A stretch of 64,000 nucleotides of DNA from CAVRQM01 sp963756975 (GCA_963756975.1 CAVWPS010000001.1:372001-436000), one strand, 5' to 3'; numbered from the stretch's first letter, positions 27,455 through 36,977 are shown. Notes: generated by a model not told the origin, from the sequence alone. Numbers and translations are program-made.

Positions 27455-28189
27455 TCATCGGTCCGTGATAATTCCGTCTGCAATATCGAGCGCCTTGCGA
27501 ACTCGCTCCGACGCGGGGTTGTCGAACACGGCGCGCGGCGTGCCCGATTGCAGCACGTCGCCGCGATCGATCACGAAGACCCGGTCGGCCAGCGCCGCCG
27601 CCTCGTCGAGGTCGTGGGTCACCAGCACCACCGGCCCCGGCACCGCGGCACGCACCGACGCGAGTTCGGTCCGCAACCTGCGGCGCGTCGCGCGATCGAC
27701 CGCCGCGAACGGCTCATCGAGAAGCAGGACGGCCGGATCGCGCGCCAGCGCCCGCGCCAGCGCCACGCGCTGCTGCTGGCCGCCCGACAGCTCCGCCGGT
27801 TTTCGCGCGTCCAGCCCATCGAGGTTGACCCGCGACAACAGTGCCCGCGCCCGGACCGTGCGGTCCGCGGCCGGCACATGGCCCATCGCGATCCGCACAT
27901 GGTCCAGCACCGACAGGTGCGGCCACAGCGCGTAGCCCTGAAACACGAGGCCGACCGGACGGCGGCTCGGCGGCACGTCGATCCCGGCCGCCGTGTCGAG
28001 CCACGCAGCGCCGCAAGCGATCCGCCCGGACGCTGGCCGGTACAGCCCCGCGATCGTTCGCAATACCGTTGTTTTCCCGGCGCCGGACGGCCCGACGATC
28101 GCAACGAGTTCGCCCGGCGCGCAGTCGAACGCGATGTCGAGCGGGATCGGTCCGGCTTGCCGCAGTGTTAGCGACAGGCTGTCAGCCAC
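27455..28189 (-). CDS. modC: molybdate ABC transporter ATPase, short form without TOBE domain
   Basis: 244 residues starting at GTG 28189. Walker A GPSGAGKTTVLRTIAGL, signature LSGGQQQRVALARALA, Walker B VLLLDEPFAAVD, switch LVTHDLDEAAALADR. It stops after the ABC domain, while most ModC proteins carry about 100 further residues of TOBE/Mop domain that sense molybdate. The start overlaps the modB stop by 8 bases. Assignment as ModC relies on the adjacent modA and modB. Confidence 0.85.
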   Translation of the reverse strand: MADSLSLTLRQAGPIPLDIAFDCAPGELVAIVGPSGAGKTTVLRTIAGLYRPASGRIACGAAWLDTAAGIDVPPSRRPVGLVFQGYALWPHLSVLDHVRIAMGHVPAADRTVRARALLSRVNLDGLDARKPAELSGGQQQRVALARALARDPAVLLLDEPFAAVDRATRRRLRTELASVRAAVPGPVVLVTHDLDEAAALADRVFVIDRGDVLQSGTPRAVFDNPASERVRKALDIADGIITDR

Positions 28190-28886
28190 GCCGCCCCACC
28201 CGCCTGGTGAACAGGTTGACGAGCGTGATCGCGACCAGCGAGACGGCCAGCAGCAGCGCCGCCATCGGCCCGGCCGAGCTGGCGTCGAGCGTCTGCGACC
28301 GGTCGTAGATCGCCATCGACGCGGTGCGCGTGATCCCCTCGATGTTGCCGCCGACCATCAGCACGACCCCGAACTCGCCCATCGTATGCGCGAACGTCAG
28401 CACCATGGCCGACAGCACGCCGGGCCAGGCGAGCGGCAATTCGATGCGCCAGAACGTGCGCCACGGCGACAGGCCGCTGACCCACGCGGCGGCGCGCACG
28501 TCCGGCGGCAGGGCTTCGAGCGCGCGTTGCATCGGCTGCACCGCGAACGGCAGATTGACCACGATCGAGGCGAGCAGGATGCCGGTGAAGCTGAAGGCGA
28601 GGCCGTGGCCGGTGACCGCGATCCAGAGCCGCCCGACCGGCGACGCGCCCCCGAACGAGACGAGCAGGTAGTAGCCGAGCACGGTCGGCGGCAGCACCAG
28701 CGGCAAGGCGACGATCGCCTCGTACACCGCCCGCCCGCGCCGGACTTCGAACGCGAGCCGCCGCGCGAGCAGCAGGCCGAGCGGCAGCAGCACCGCCACC
28801 GTCCACGCGGCCAGCGTCAGCGACAGCCCGAACGCGGGCCAGTCGATCGCGGTCGGCCCAGCGTTGGTCAGGCCCGCTTCGGTCAG
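28182..28886 (-). CDS. modB: molybdate ABC transporter permease, non-standard start
   Basis: Inner-membrane channel with five membrane spans and ModB hallmarks: ALPLVLPPTVLGYYLL, QPMQRALEALPPDVRAAAWVSG (EAA loop) and TFAHTMGEFGVVLMVGGNI. The first membrane segment (DWPAFGLSLTLAAWTVAVLLPL) begins before any ATG, GTG or TTG. The only plausible starts in frame are CTG codons at 28886 (overlapping the modA stop) or 28871, unless an indel hides the true start. A GTG at 28799 would cut off half of the first span. Confidence 0.82.
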   Translation of the reverse strand: MTEAGLTNAGPTAIDWPAFGLSLTLAAWTVAVLLPLGLLLARRLAFEVRRGRAVYEAIVALPLVLPPTVLGYYLLVSFGGASPVGRLWIAVTGHGLAFSFTGILLASIVVNLPFAVQPMQRALEALPPDVRAAAWVSGLSPWRTFWRIELPLAWPGVLSAMVLTFAHTMGEFGVVLMVGGNIEGITRTASMAIYDRSQTLDASSAGPMAALLLAVSLVAITLVNLFTRRVGRRG

Positions 28887-29660
28887 GCCGGCAGCACGAA
28901 GCCGTAGCGGGCCAGGATATCGCGTCCCGGGGCGCTCTGGATGAACGCGTAGAACGCGCGCGCCGTGTCACCGGCACCCTTGATCAGCACCGCCCGCTGT
29001 CGCAGCGGCTTATGCCAATCGGCCGGGATCAGCACGAACGCGCCGGCCGCCTTCGATTGCGGCGTCAGCGCGAGCGACAGCGGAATGATGCCGCCCTGGG
29101 CCGAGCCGGTCATCGCGAACTGGGTCGCCTGGGAGATGTTTTCGCCCAGCACCAGATGCGGCTTGATCGCGTCCCACAGCCCGGCATGGGTCAACGCCTC
29201 CTGCGCGGCGCGGCCGTACGGGGCGTGCTCCGGATTGGCGATGGCGAACTTCTGGAGCCGCCCGTCGGCCAGCGCGGCTTTCAGGTCGGCGAAGTCCGCG
29301 TCGGCCTTGACCGGCGAGCCGTTCAGCTCGAACAGGCCGATCCGCCCGGTCGCGTACAGCACGCCGTCACCGTCGGTGTGCCCGCCCGCCGCGAGCTTCT
29401 GGACATAGCTCTCGTCGGCCGACAGGAACACCTCGAACGGGGCGCCGGCCGCGATCTGCTGCGCGAAGTTGCCGGACGAGCCGTAGGTCACCTTGAGCGC
29501 CTTGCCGGTCTGCTTGGTGAACAGCGCGATCAGCTCGGGCATGGCGGCGTTGAGGTCGGCGGCGGCGGCGATCACCGGGGGTTCGGCCGCACGGGCGGTC
29601 GCGCGACATGAATGCGGTCAGGGCGGCGGCGGACAGGAGGACGCGGCGATGGATGGGCAT
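28883..29660 (-). CDS. modA: molybdate-binding periplasmic protein, frameshifted in the signal peptide region
   Basis: Binds molybdate/tungstate for the ModBC importer. The mature part is intact from AEPPVIAAAADLNAAMPELI through YGSSGNFAQQI, APFEVFLSADE, ENISQATQFAMTG and YGFVLPA (about 240 residues). The signal peptide (MPIHRRVLLSAAALTAFM from the ATG at 29660) is in another frame. Dropping one C near 29600-29606, in an alternating CG run, joins them as SATARAAEPPV with an ideal signal cleavage site. Probably a sequence error. Confidence 0.85.
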
Positions 29661-29826
29661 GGGTGCTCCGATTGCTGCATCGCTATGCCACACGCTCGGT
29701 CAGTCCGCGAGAAGCCACAACCGTCGTCACGTCGAGCGCTGGCGGCGCGGCGATCAGGAGAGTGTGCGTCGGTGTCTGCGGCCGTGGATTGCCGCGTGTC
29801 AGCGTGCTTGCAATACGGTGGAGGGT

Positions 29827-30786
29827 TCAGAACACCGAGATGATGTCGGCCCGCACCTTCGGGGATAGCCGGTAATATTGATGCGAGTTCAGGAAGCCGC
29901 CTGGATAGTCTTTGATCGCCGAACAGTCGGAAAATCGGAATTTTGAGGGCGGGAAGCGCGCCGGGTCGATGCCGCCGAACGGTCCGTTTCTGCCGAGCCT
30001 GTCGAAGCCGTTGATCGCCGCACTCAATTCCAGCACGTCGTCGGCACCGCTGTAATACACACTGGTGCGGCCGGTCAGCGTACTCAGCCCGCTCAGCCGG
30101 CCCGGCAGAGGGAAGTTGAACGTATCGAACCGTTCGTCGGCAGCGGCCAGGATTGCCTCATCGAACACCTGATGACGCAGGGGGCTGCTTTGGAACCAGC
30201 GCTCGACTGCGGCCTGCAGCACGTAATTGCCCATGCTGTGGCACAGCAGGTAGCAGCGGCCGCCGCGCGCCCGGGTCGCGTCGAGGAGCGGCTCCAGCTT
30301 ATTGAAGAAGGTCGCGACGTGCAGCGCCGACTCTCCGGCCATTTGCTGGTCGCGTTCGTAGTCGTCGGTCGGAATCGGGAAGGAGATCAGTTGCCCCAGC
30401 GACGGCCAGCTGAACGAAACGACGGTCGTGTCCGCGTCCGTCTTCCCGGAGGCGGCTATCCATTCGCGGTTGAACGCGGCACGAGTGAGCGCGTCGTCGA
30501 AGGTGTTGTCGAAGCCGTGGATGAACACCAGGACGTTGCGGCCGGATTGGGCCAGGTCGGCCGCGGACGCCTCGCCGAAGCCGCCGCGCGTCACGTCGTC
30601 GATCTGAGTCACATGCCCGATCGTGCCGGCCACAGGATCGGTGCCGTCGACAAACGCGCGAGCGTAGGTCACGAGATCCGGGTCGGTTTGGTCGACGATC
30701 ATGGCGCCGTAATCGCCAGAACTCGTCCCGTCACCGGTGAACAGCCGGTTCGTGGCGATGTAGACAGTCGTAGGAACGGCAGCCAT
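29827..30786 (-). CDS. alpha/beta hydrolase of the DUF900 type
   Basis: 319 residues. It begins VPTTVYIATNRLFTGDG (typical for DUF900), then NVLVFIHGFDNTFDDAL (oxyanion strand), VVSFSWPSLGQL and the nucleophile elbow LLCHSMGNYVLQAA. The Asp is likely in VYYSGADDVLELS. No signal peptide. The ATG at 30786 is chosen over a TTG at 30807 because AAGGCGA lies about 8 bases upstream. Divergent from the nucleoside operon. Natural substrate unknown. Confidence 0.8.
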   Translation of the reverse strand: MAAVPTTVYIATNRLFTGDGTSSGDYGAMIVDQTDPDLVTYARAFVDGTDPVAGTIGHVTQIDDVTRGGFGEASAADLAQSGRNVLVFIHGFDNTFDDALTRAAFNREWIAASGKTDADTTVVSFSWPSLGQLISFPIPTDDYERDQQMAGESALHVATFFNKLEPLLDATRARGGRCYLLCHSMGNYVLQAAVERWFQSSPLRHQVFDEAILAAADERFDTFNFPLPGRLSGLSTLTGRTSVYYSGADDVLELSAAINGFDRLGRNGPFGGIDPARFPPSKFRFSDCSAIKDYPGGFLNSHQYYRLSPKVRADIISVF

Positions 30787-30908
30787 GGGGCGTTCGCCTT
30801 TTTGCAATCGTTACGGCTCACGATGCAGGAAGACGTGGTCGGAAGCAACGCGATTGACACCGCCCCACCCCACGCCACAGCCTCGCTTCACAATCTCAGG
30901 AGCCGTCC

Positions 30909-31901
30909 ATGCGCCACGCCCTCCTCCTCTGCGCGAGCCTGTTTGCCCTCGTCCCGGCGGCCCGGGCGGCCGACGTGAAGCCGGCGATCGTCTTCGACAC
31001 CGGCGGCAAGTTCGATAAATCGTTCAACGAGGGCGTGGACGACGGGGCGAAACGCTTCACCAAGGCGACCGGGATCGAGGTGCGGGATTTCGAGCCGCAG
31101 AACGATTCGCAGCGCGAGCAGGCGCTGCGCCGGTTCGCCAAGGGCGGCAGCGATCCGATCCTCGCCGTCGGCTTCGCGATGGCGACCGCCGTGACCGATG
31201 TCTCGAAGGAATTCCCGAAAACCCGCTTCGTCATCATCGACAGCGTGGTCGACGCGCCGAACGTGCAGTCGATCGTCTTCCATGAGGAACAGGGCAGCTA
31301 CCTCGCCGGCGTGCTCGGCGCGATGTCGGCCGGCGGCGGCAAGCTCGGCTTCGTCGGCGGCATGGACGTGCCGCTGATCCGCCGCTTCGCCTGCGGCTAC
31401 GTCCAGGGTGCGAAATCGGTGAAGCCGGATATCGAGGTGCTGCAGAACATGACCGGCACGACCGGGGCCGCGTGGAACGACCCGGTGCGCGGCGGCGAAC
31501 TGGCGCGCAGCCAGATCGAGCGCGGGGCCAACGTGGTGTTCCAGGCGGCGGGCGGCACCGGCATCGGCGTGCTGCAGACGACGGCGGATGCGGGCAAGCT
31601 CGGCATCGGTGTGGACAGCAACCAGGACGACCTGCATCCCGGCCACATGCTGACGTCGATGATGAAGCGCGTCGATGTCGCGACCGAGGGCGCGTTCAAC
31701 GCGGCCAAGGACGGGACGTGGAAGCCGGGCGTGACCACGCTCGGGCTGGCGGAAAACGGCGTCGCCCTCGCGTTCGATGCCGAGAACGCGCCGCTGGTCA
31801 CGCCGGAGGCGAAGGCGCGGGTGATGCAGGCGGCGGCCGACATTTCCAGCGGCAAGGTGACCGTGCACGACTACATGGCGGACAACTCCTGCCCGAACTG
31901 A
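30909..31901 (+). CDS. BMP-family substrate-binding protein (nucleoside ABC transporter)
   Basis: 330 residues with a signal peptide (MRHALLLCASLFALVPAARAAD), so periplasmic rather than a lipoprotein. BMP/PnrA features: VFDTGGKFDKSFNEGVDDGAKRF, FVIIDSVVDAPNVQSIVFHEEQGSYLAGVLGA, KLGFVGGMDVPLIRRFACGY and VGVDSNQDDLHPGHMLTS. These proteins bind purine or pyrimidine nucleosides. An AGGAG site lies 7 bases before the ATG, and TTGACA at 30854-30859 is a possible -35. First gene of an operon ending in cdd and deoA, which supports nucleosides as ligand. Confidence 0.9.
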   Translation: MRHALLLCASLFALVPAARAADVKPAIVFDTGGKFDKSFNEGVDDGAKRFTKATGIEVRDFEPQNDSQREQALRRFAKGGSDPILAVGFAMATAVTDVSKEFPKTRFVIIDSVVDAPNVQSIVFHEEQGSYLAGVLGAMSAGGGKLGFVGGMDVPLIRRFACGYVQGAKSVKPDIEVLQNMTGTTGAAWNDPVRGGELARSQIERGANVVFQAAGGTGIGVLQTTADAGKLGIGVDSNQDDLHPGHMLTSMMKRVDVATEGAFNAAKDGTWKPGVTTLGLAENGVALAFDAENAPLVTPEAKARVMQAAADISSGKVTVHDYMADNSCPN

Positions 31902-31912
31902 ACGCAGTCGAG

Positions 31913-33382
31913 ATGGCCGGCGTGGACAAGCGTTTCGGCGCGGTCCACGCCAACCGTGCGATCGACCTCGTCGTGCGGCGCGGCTCGATCCACGGGCTGA
32001 TCGGCGAGAACGGGGCCGGCAAATCGACCCTGATGTCGATCCTGTACGGGTTCTACGCGGCCAATTCCGGGACCGTCACGGTCGGCGGCAAGACGCTGCC
32101 GCCCGGCGACAGCCCGGCCGCGATCGCCGCCGGGCTCGGCATGGTCCACCAGCATTTCATGAACGTCGACGAGCTGACGGTGCTCGAGAACGTCATGCTC
32201 GGCGTCGAGGGCGGGTTCTTGCCGCGCACGCGCGACGCGGAGGCAAGGCTCGCCGCACTCGGGCGCGATTACGGCCTGACGGTCGATCCGCATGCCCGGG
32301 TCGGCGATCTGCCCATCGGGGCGCGGCAGCGGGTCGAAATCGTGCGGGCGCTGTATCGCGGGGCCGAGACGCTGATCCTCGACGAGCCGACCGGCGTGCT
32401 GACCCCGGCCGAGGCGGCCGATCTGTTCCGCGTGCTCTCGGCCCTGCGGGATCAGGGCCGCACGGTGATCCTCGTCACCCACAAACTCCGCGAAATCATG
32501 GCGATCACCGACCGGGTGAGCGTGATGCGCGCCGGCCAGATGGTGGCCGAGCGGGAGACGGCCGACACCTCGCCGGAGGAACTGGGCGAGCTGATGATCG
32601 GCCGCCGGCTGGTGGCCAGCATGCCGCGCGCGGAGATGCCTGCGGGCGCGGTCACGCTGTCGGTCGACGGCCTGACCGTGCGCGAGGCTGGCTCGGTGAG
32701 AGTGCGCGATGTGTCGCTGACCGTGCGGGCGGGCGAGATCGTCGGCATCGCGGGCGTTTCGGGCAACGGGCAGTCGGAGCTGCTGGAGGCGCTGGCCGGG
32801 ATGCGCCCGCGAGACGGCGTGGTCACCGTGACCGGCAACCCCTTGATCGCAAACGATCCGTCGGCGGCGCGAGCGGCCGGGATCGGGCATGTGCCGGAGG
32901 ATCGGCTGCGAACCGGCCTACTCGCGCGATTCGCCGCCAGCGAGAGCGCCATTCTCGGCCATCATCAGGAACGCGGCTGGCGTCGCGGGCCGCTGCTGAA
33001 CTGGCGCGCGATTTCGGCCCACGCGGCGCGGCTGATGGCGGCTTACGACGTGCGCCCGCCAGCGCCGAAACTGCGCTCGGCCAATTTCTCCGGCGGCAAC
33101 CAGCAGAAGCTGATCCTCGGCCGGGAGGTCGAGCACGCGCCGAAAATCCTGCTGATCGGGCAGCCGACGCGCGGCGTCGACATCGGCGGCATCGACGCGA
33201 TCCACCGGCGGCTGCTGGCGCTGCGCGAGGCCGGGTGCGCGATCCTGCTGGTCTCGGTCGAACTGGACGAAATCCTCCGCCTGTCGGACCGCGTGCTGGT
33301 GATGAACGAGGGGCGGATCACCGGGGAGACGACGCCAGCGCGCGCCGACGAACGGGCGCTCGGGCTGATGATGGCGGCGTGA
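31913..33382 (+). CDS. nucleoside ABC transporter ATPase with two ABC domains
   Basis: About 490 residues. The first ABC has GENGAGKSTLMSILYG, the H-loop of the family GMVHQHFMNVDELTVLENV, signature-like LPIGARQRVEIVRALY and LILDEPTGVL. The second has GVSGNGQSELLEALAG, FSGGNQQKLILGREV and ILLIGQPTRGVD. Such degenerate signature motifs are normal in this BMP-linked group. The ATG at 31913 is the first standard start, but the first beta strand (LNAVEMAG) suggests a CTG at 31898, overlapping the binding-protein stop. Confidence 0.88.
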   Translation: MAGVDKRFGAVHANRAIDLVVRRGSIHGLIGENGAGKSTLMSILYGFYAANSGTVTVGGKTLPPGDSPAAIAAGLGMVHQHFMNVDELTVLENVMLGVEGGFLPRTRDAEARLAALGRDYGLTVDPHARVGDLPIGARQRVEIVRALYRGAETLILDEPTGVLTPAEAADLFRVLSALRDQGRTVILVTHKLREIMAITDRVSVMRAGQMVAERETADTSPEELGELMIGRRLVASMPRAEMPAGAVTLSVDGLTVREAGSVRVRDVSLTVRAGEIVGIAGVSGNGQSELLEALAGMRPRDGVVTVTGNPLIANDPSAARAAGIGHVPEDRLRTGLLARFAASESAILGHHQERGWRRGPLLNWRAISAHAARLMAAYDVRPPAPKLRSANFSGGNQQKLILGREVEHAPKILLIGQPTRGVDIGGIDAIHRRLLALREAGCAILLVSVELDEILRLSDRVLVMNEGRITGETTPARADERALGLMMAA

Positions 33383-34404
33383 AAGCGGCGCTGCCCTGGT
33401 GGGCGGAGGCGGCGCTGCTGCCCTTGCTGAACCTCACGCTGGCGCTGCTGCTGTCGGGGCTGGTGGTGCTCGCCACCGGATCGAGCCCGGTCGCGGCGGT
33501 CGAGGCGCTGGTGCGCGGCGCGTTCGGCGACGGCGAGGCTTGGGGCTACACGCTGTATTACGCGACCGACATGATATTTTCGGGGCTGGCGGTGGCCGTC
33601 GCGTTCCATTGCGGCCTGTTCAACATCGGTGTCGAGGGGCAGGCGTATCTCGGCGGCCTTGGTGCCGCTTTGGTCGGGCTCGCGGGCGGGCCGGTCTGGC
33701 TCGCGATCGTCGCCGCCGCCCTGTTCGGGGCCGGATGGGCGGCGATCCCGGGGTTGCTGCAGGCGTATCGCGGCAGCCACGTCGTCATCACCACGATCAT
33801 GTTCAACTTCATCGCCTACGCGCTGATGACCTACCTGATCGCCGGGCCGCTGATCGCACCGGGGCAGATGTCGCCGGAAACGCGCGGCTTTCCCGGCACC
33901 GCCATGCCGCAGATCGGCACCACGCCGCTGAACGCCTCGTTCGTCCTCGCCTTGCTGTGCCTGGTGGGCGTGTGGCTGCTGCTGTGGCACACGCCCGCCG
34001 GCTACCGGCTGCGCGCGGTCGGTGCCGCCCCGCGCGCGGCGGTCTATGGCGGGATGGTGCCGGGCCGGGTGATCGTGTGGGCGATGCTGCTGTCGGGGGC
34101 GCTCGCCGGCGGCATCGCCTGCAACGAGGTGTTGGGCGCGCAGCATAAATTGTTCATCGGGTTCACCGGCGGCTACGGCTTTACCGGCATCGCGGTCGCC
34201 CTGATGGGCCGCAACCACCCCGCCGGTATCCTGCCCGCCGCCATCCTGTTCGGGGCGCTGTATCAGGGCGGCGCCGAACTCGCGTTCGACTTCCCGCGCA
34301 TCGGCAGCGACCTCGTCGTGGCGATCCAGGGCCTCGTCATCCTGACGACAGGGGCCGCGCCGTACCTGTTCCGGCCGCTGCTGACACGTCTGCTGCGTCG
34401 ATGA
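33379..34404 (+). CDS. nucleoside ABC transporter permease 1
   Basis: 341 residues, starting at a GTG that overlaps the ATPase stop (GTGA). About eight to nine membrane spans. Family segments are FSGLAVAVAFHCGLFNIGVEGQAYLGGL, GSHVVITTIMFNFIAYALMTYL and GFTGIAVALMGRNHPAGILPAAILFGALYQGG, typical of the larger permease of NupP/YufP type in BMP systems. It pairs with the next permease, which it overlaps by 4 bases. Confidence 0.9.
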   Translation: MKAALPWWAEAALLPLLNLTLALLLSGLVVLATGSSPVAAVEALVRGAFGDGEAWGYTLYYATDMIFSGLAVAVAFHCGLFNIGVEGQAYLGGLGAALVGLAGGPVWLAIVAAALFGAGWAAIPGLLQAYRGSHVVITTIMFNFIAYALMTYLIAGPLIAPGQMSPETRGFPGTAMPQIGTTPLNASFVLALLCLVGVWLLLWHTPAGYRLRAVGAAPRAAVYGGMVPGRVIVWAMLLSGALAGGIACNEVLGAQHKLFIGFTGGYGFTGIAVALMGRNHPAGILPAAILFGALYQGGAELAFDFPRIGSDLVVAIQGLVILTTGAAPYLFRPLLTRLLRR

Positions 34405-35291
34405 TCGCCTCGATCGTCATGGCGACGCTGCGGGTGAGCGTGCCGCTGCTGCTGGCCGCGCTCGCCGGGCTGTACAGCGAGCGGTCGGGGATCGTGGACA
34501 TCGGGCTCGAAGGCAAGATGCTGGCGGGCGCGTTCGCCGCCGGCTGCGTCGCCTCGATCACCGGCAGCCCGTGGGTCGCGTTGCTCGCGGCGGTCGGGGT
34601 CGGTTGCCTGCTCGGCGTGCTGCACGGCTGGGTCTGCATCGATCAGCGCGGCGATCAGGTCGTCTCCGGCATGGCGGTCAACATCCTGGTCGCCGGCCTG
34701 ACCGTGACCCTCGGCCTCGCCTGGTTCGGGCAGGGCGGGCAGACGCCGGTGCTGGACCGTGCGGCGCGCTTCCCCGAGTTCGCCGGGCTGTCGGTCCTGG
34801 CCTGGCCCGCCTTCGCGCTGGTCCCGCTGACCGCGTGGCTGCTGTGGCGCACCCGGTTCGGCCTGCGCCTGCGCGCGGTCGGCGAGCATCCGGCGGCGGT
34901 CGACACCGCCGGCGTCTCGGTCGCGTGGCTGCGCTACCGCGCGGTGCTGATCGCGGGCGCATTGTGCGGCTGGGCCGGCGCCTACATCGCGGTCGCGCAA
35001 TCGGCCGGCTTCGTGCGCGACATGACCGGCGGGCGCGGATACCTGGCGCTCGCCGCACTGATCCTCGGCAAATGGCGGCCATTTCCGGTGCTGCTCGCCT
35101 GCCTGCTGTTCGCCTTGCTCGACGCGGTGGCGATCCGGCTTCAGGGTGTCGCCCTGCCCGGCCTCGGCACCGTGCCGGTTCAGGCGGTGCAGGCGCTGCC
35201 GTACGTGTTGACCGTTTTGCTGCTGGCCGGCTTCGTCGGCCGTGCCACCCCGCCGCGCGCGAGCGGCATTCCCTACGTCAAGGAGCGCTGA
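34401..35291 (+). CDS. nucleoside ABC transporter permease 2
   Basis: 296 residues starting at ATG 34401 within the stop of permease 1 (ATGA). It begins VSVPLLLAALAGLYSERSGIVDIGLEGKMLAGAF, the conserved entry of the NupQ/YufQ-type permease. It continues with DQVVSGMAVNILVAGLTVTL, RLRAVGEHPAAVDTAGVSV and GGRGYLALAALILGKWRP. Seven to eight membrane spans. One base separates it from the cdd ATG, indicating a single transcript. Confidence 0.9.
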   Translation: MIASIVMATLRVSVPLLLAALAGLYSERSGIVDIGLEGKMLAGAFAAGCVASITGSPWVALLAAVGVGCLLGVLHGWVCIDQRGDQVVSGMAVNILVAGLTVTLGLAWFGQGGQTPVLDRAARFPEFAGLSVLAWPAFALVPLTAWLLWRTRFGLRLRAVGEHPAAVDTAGVSVAWLRYRAVLIAGALCGWAGAYIAVAQSAGFVRDMTGGRGYLALAALILGKWRPFPVLLACLLFALLDAVAIRLQGVALPGLGTVPVQAVQALPYVLTVLLLAGFVGRATPPRASGIPYVKER

Positions 35292-35292
35292 G

Positions 35293-35691
35293 ATGGCTAC
35301 CGACGCACTGATCCAGGCCGCCGTGCAAATCCGCGCCCGCGCCTACGCCCCGTATTCGAAGTTCTTCGTCGGTGCCGCGATCCGCGCCGACGACGGCACG
35401 ATCTTCGCCTGCTGCAACGTCGAGAACGCGGCCTATCCCCAGGGCGTCTGCGCCGAGGGCGGTGCCATCTCCATGATGGTCGCCGCCGGCCAGACCGCCA
35501 TCGCCGAAGTCGTGGTCGCGGGGCCGAAGGGCATGGCGTGCACGCCGTGTGGCGGGTGCCGGCAGAAGCTGCGCGAGTTCGCCGGGCCGACGATGGTCGT
35601 CACCATGGTCGACGCCGACGGCGACGTGGTGATCTCGCGCACGCTGGCCGAATTGCTGCCCGACAGTTTCGGGCCGGACCATCTGGCCTAA
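35293..35691 (+). CDS. cdd: cytidine deaminase
   Basis: Deaminates cytidine and deoxycytidine to uridine forms. 132 residues, the small tetrameric class. The zinc site is complete: CNVENAAYPQGVCAEGGAI (Cys ligand and catalytic Glu in CAE) and MACTPCGGCRQKLREF (two Cys ligands). YSKFFVGAA is the substrate strand. It lies between the nucleoside permease and deoA, with the stop overlapping the deoA start (TAATG), so imported cytidine can be processed immediately. Confidence 0.96.
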   Translation: MATDALIQAAVQIRARAYAPYSKFFVGAAIRADDGTIFACCNVENAAYPQGVCAEGGAISMMVAAGQTAIAEVVVAGPKGMACTPCGGCRQKLREFAGPTMVVTMVDADGDVVISRTLAELLPDSFGPDHLA

Positions 35692-36977
35692 TGCTCCCGC
35701 AGGAGCTTCTTCGCGCCAAGCGGGACGGGGTCGAGCTTCAACCCGCTGACATTGCGGCTTTCGTCACCGGCATCACCGACGGCCGGGTGACCGAGGGTCA
35801 GGCGGCGGCGTTCGCCATGGCGGTGCTGTGGCGCGGCATGACCGACGCGGAGACGGTGGCCCTGACACTCGCCATGCGCGACAGCGGCACGGTGCTGGAC
35901 TGGCGCGCTTTGGGCGAGACGCGGCCGGTGGTCGACAAGCACAGCACCGGCGGCATCGGCGACAAGACGAGCCTGATCGTGGCCCCGTTGCTGGCGGCAT
36001 GCGGCTGCGCGGTGCCGATGATCTCCGGGCGCGGCCTCGGCCACACCGGCGGCACGCTCGACAAGATGGACGCCCTGCCCGGCTACGTCAGCCAGCCGGA
36101 CCCGGAGACGTTCGTGCGCGTCGTGCGCGAGACGGGGTTCGCGATCGTGGGTGCGACGGCCGATCTGGCCCCCGCGGATCGCCGCCTCTACGCGATCCGC
36201 GACGTCACCGCGACGGTCGAAAGCCTGCCGCTGATCACCGCGTCCATCCTCGGCAAGAAGCTCGCGGAGGGCACGCAAAGCCTTGTTCTCGATGTGAAAG
36301 TCGGCTCGGGCGCGTTCCTGCCGGCGATCGAGGACGCGCGCGCGCTCGCCGAAAGCCTGACCCGCGTCTCGGCCGGTGCCGGCGTGCCGGCGACGGCGCT
36401 GCTGACGGCGATGGACCAGGCGCTCGGCGGCGCGGTGGGCAACGCGCTGGAAGTCGCGGAATGCATCGCCGCTCTCACCGGCGGGGCGTTCGACCCCCGG
36501 CTTCGCGCGGTCACGATGGCGCTGACCGAGGCGGCGTTGCGCCTCGCCGGGCTCGATCCCGCGCTGGCCGAGGCGCGGTTGCGGGACGGCTCGGCGGCCG
36601 AGTTCTTCGCCCGCGGTGTCGCGGCACTGGGCGGCCCGGCCGACGTGCTGCGCCACCGCTTCCCTCCTGCCCCGATCGCGCGCGCGCTGTATCCGGCGCG
36701 CGCCGGCGTGGTCGAGACGATCGATGCCCGCGCCGTGGGCCTCGCCGTCGTCGAACTCGGCGGCGGGCGCACCCGGCCGCAGGATGCCGTCGATCACCGG
36801 GTGGGACTGACGCAGGTCGCGGGCCTCGGCGAGCCGGTCGGGCCGGACCGGCCGCTCTGCCTGGTCCACGCCGCCGGCGAGGCCGGTTACGCCCGCGCCG
36901 CCGCCCGCCTGCTGGCCGCGTTCATTGTCGGCGGCGCGGCGGGCGCGATCCTGCCGCCGGTGCTGACCCCGCTTTAG
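35691..36977 (+). CDS. deoA: thymidine phosphorylase
   Basis: Splits thymidine or deoxyuridine with phosphate to give base and deoxyribose-1-phosphate. 428 residues with the family signature SGRGLGHTGGTLDKMDALPGY, the phosphate loop DKHSTGGIGDKTSL and DVKVGSGAFL, and a pyrimidine-phosphorylase C-terminal domain (RFPPAPIARALYPARAG...). Last gene of the nucleoside operon. The product would need a phosphopentomutase (not in this window) before DeoC at 16452. Confidence 0.95.
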   Translation: MLPQELLRAKRDGVELQPADIAAFVTGITDGRVTEGQAAAFAMAVLWRGMTDAETVALTLAMRDSGTVLDWRALGETRPVVDKHSTGGIGDKTSLIVAPLLAACGCAVPMISGRGLGHTGGTLDKMDALPGYVSQPDPETFVRVVRETGFAIVGATADLAPADRRLYAIRDVTATVESLPLITASILGKKLAEGTQSLVLDVKVGSGAFLPAIEDARALAESLTRVSAGAGVPATALLTAMDQALGGAVGNALEVAECIAALTGGAFDPRLRAVTMALTEAALRLAGLDPALAEARLRDGSAAEFFARGVAALGGPADVLRHRFPPAPIARALYPARAGVVETIDARAVGLAVVELGGGRTRPQDAVDHRVGLTQVAGLGEPVGPDRPLCLVHAAGEAGYARAAARLLAAFIVGGAAGAILPPVLTPL

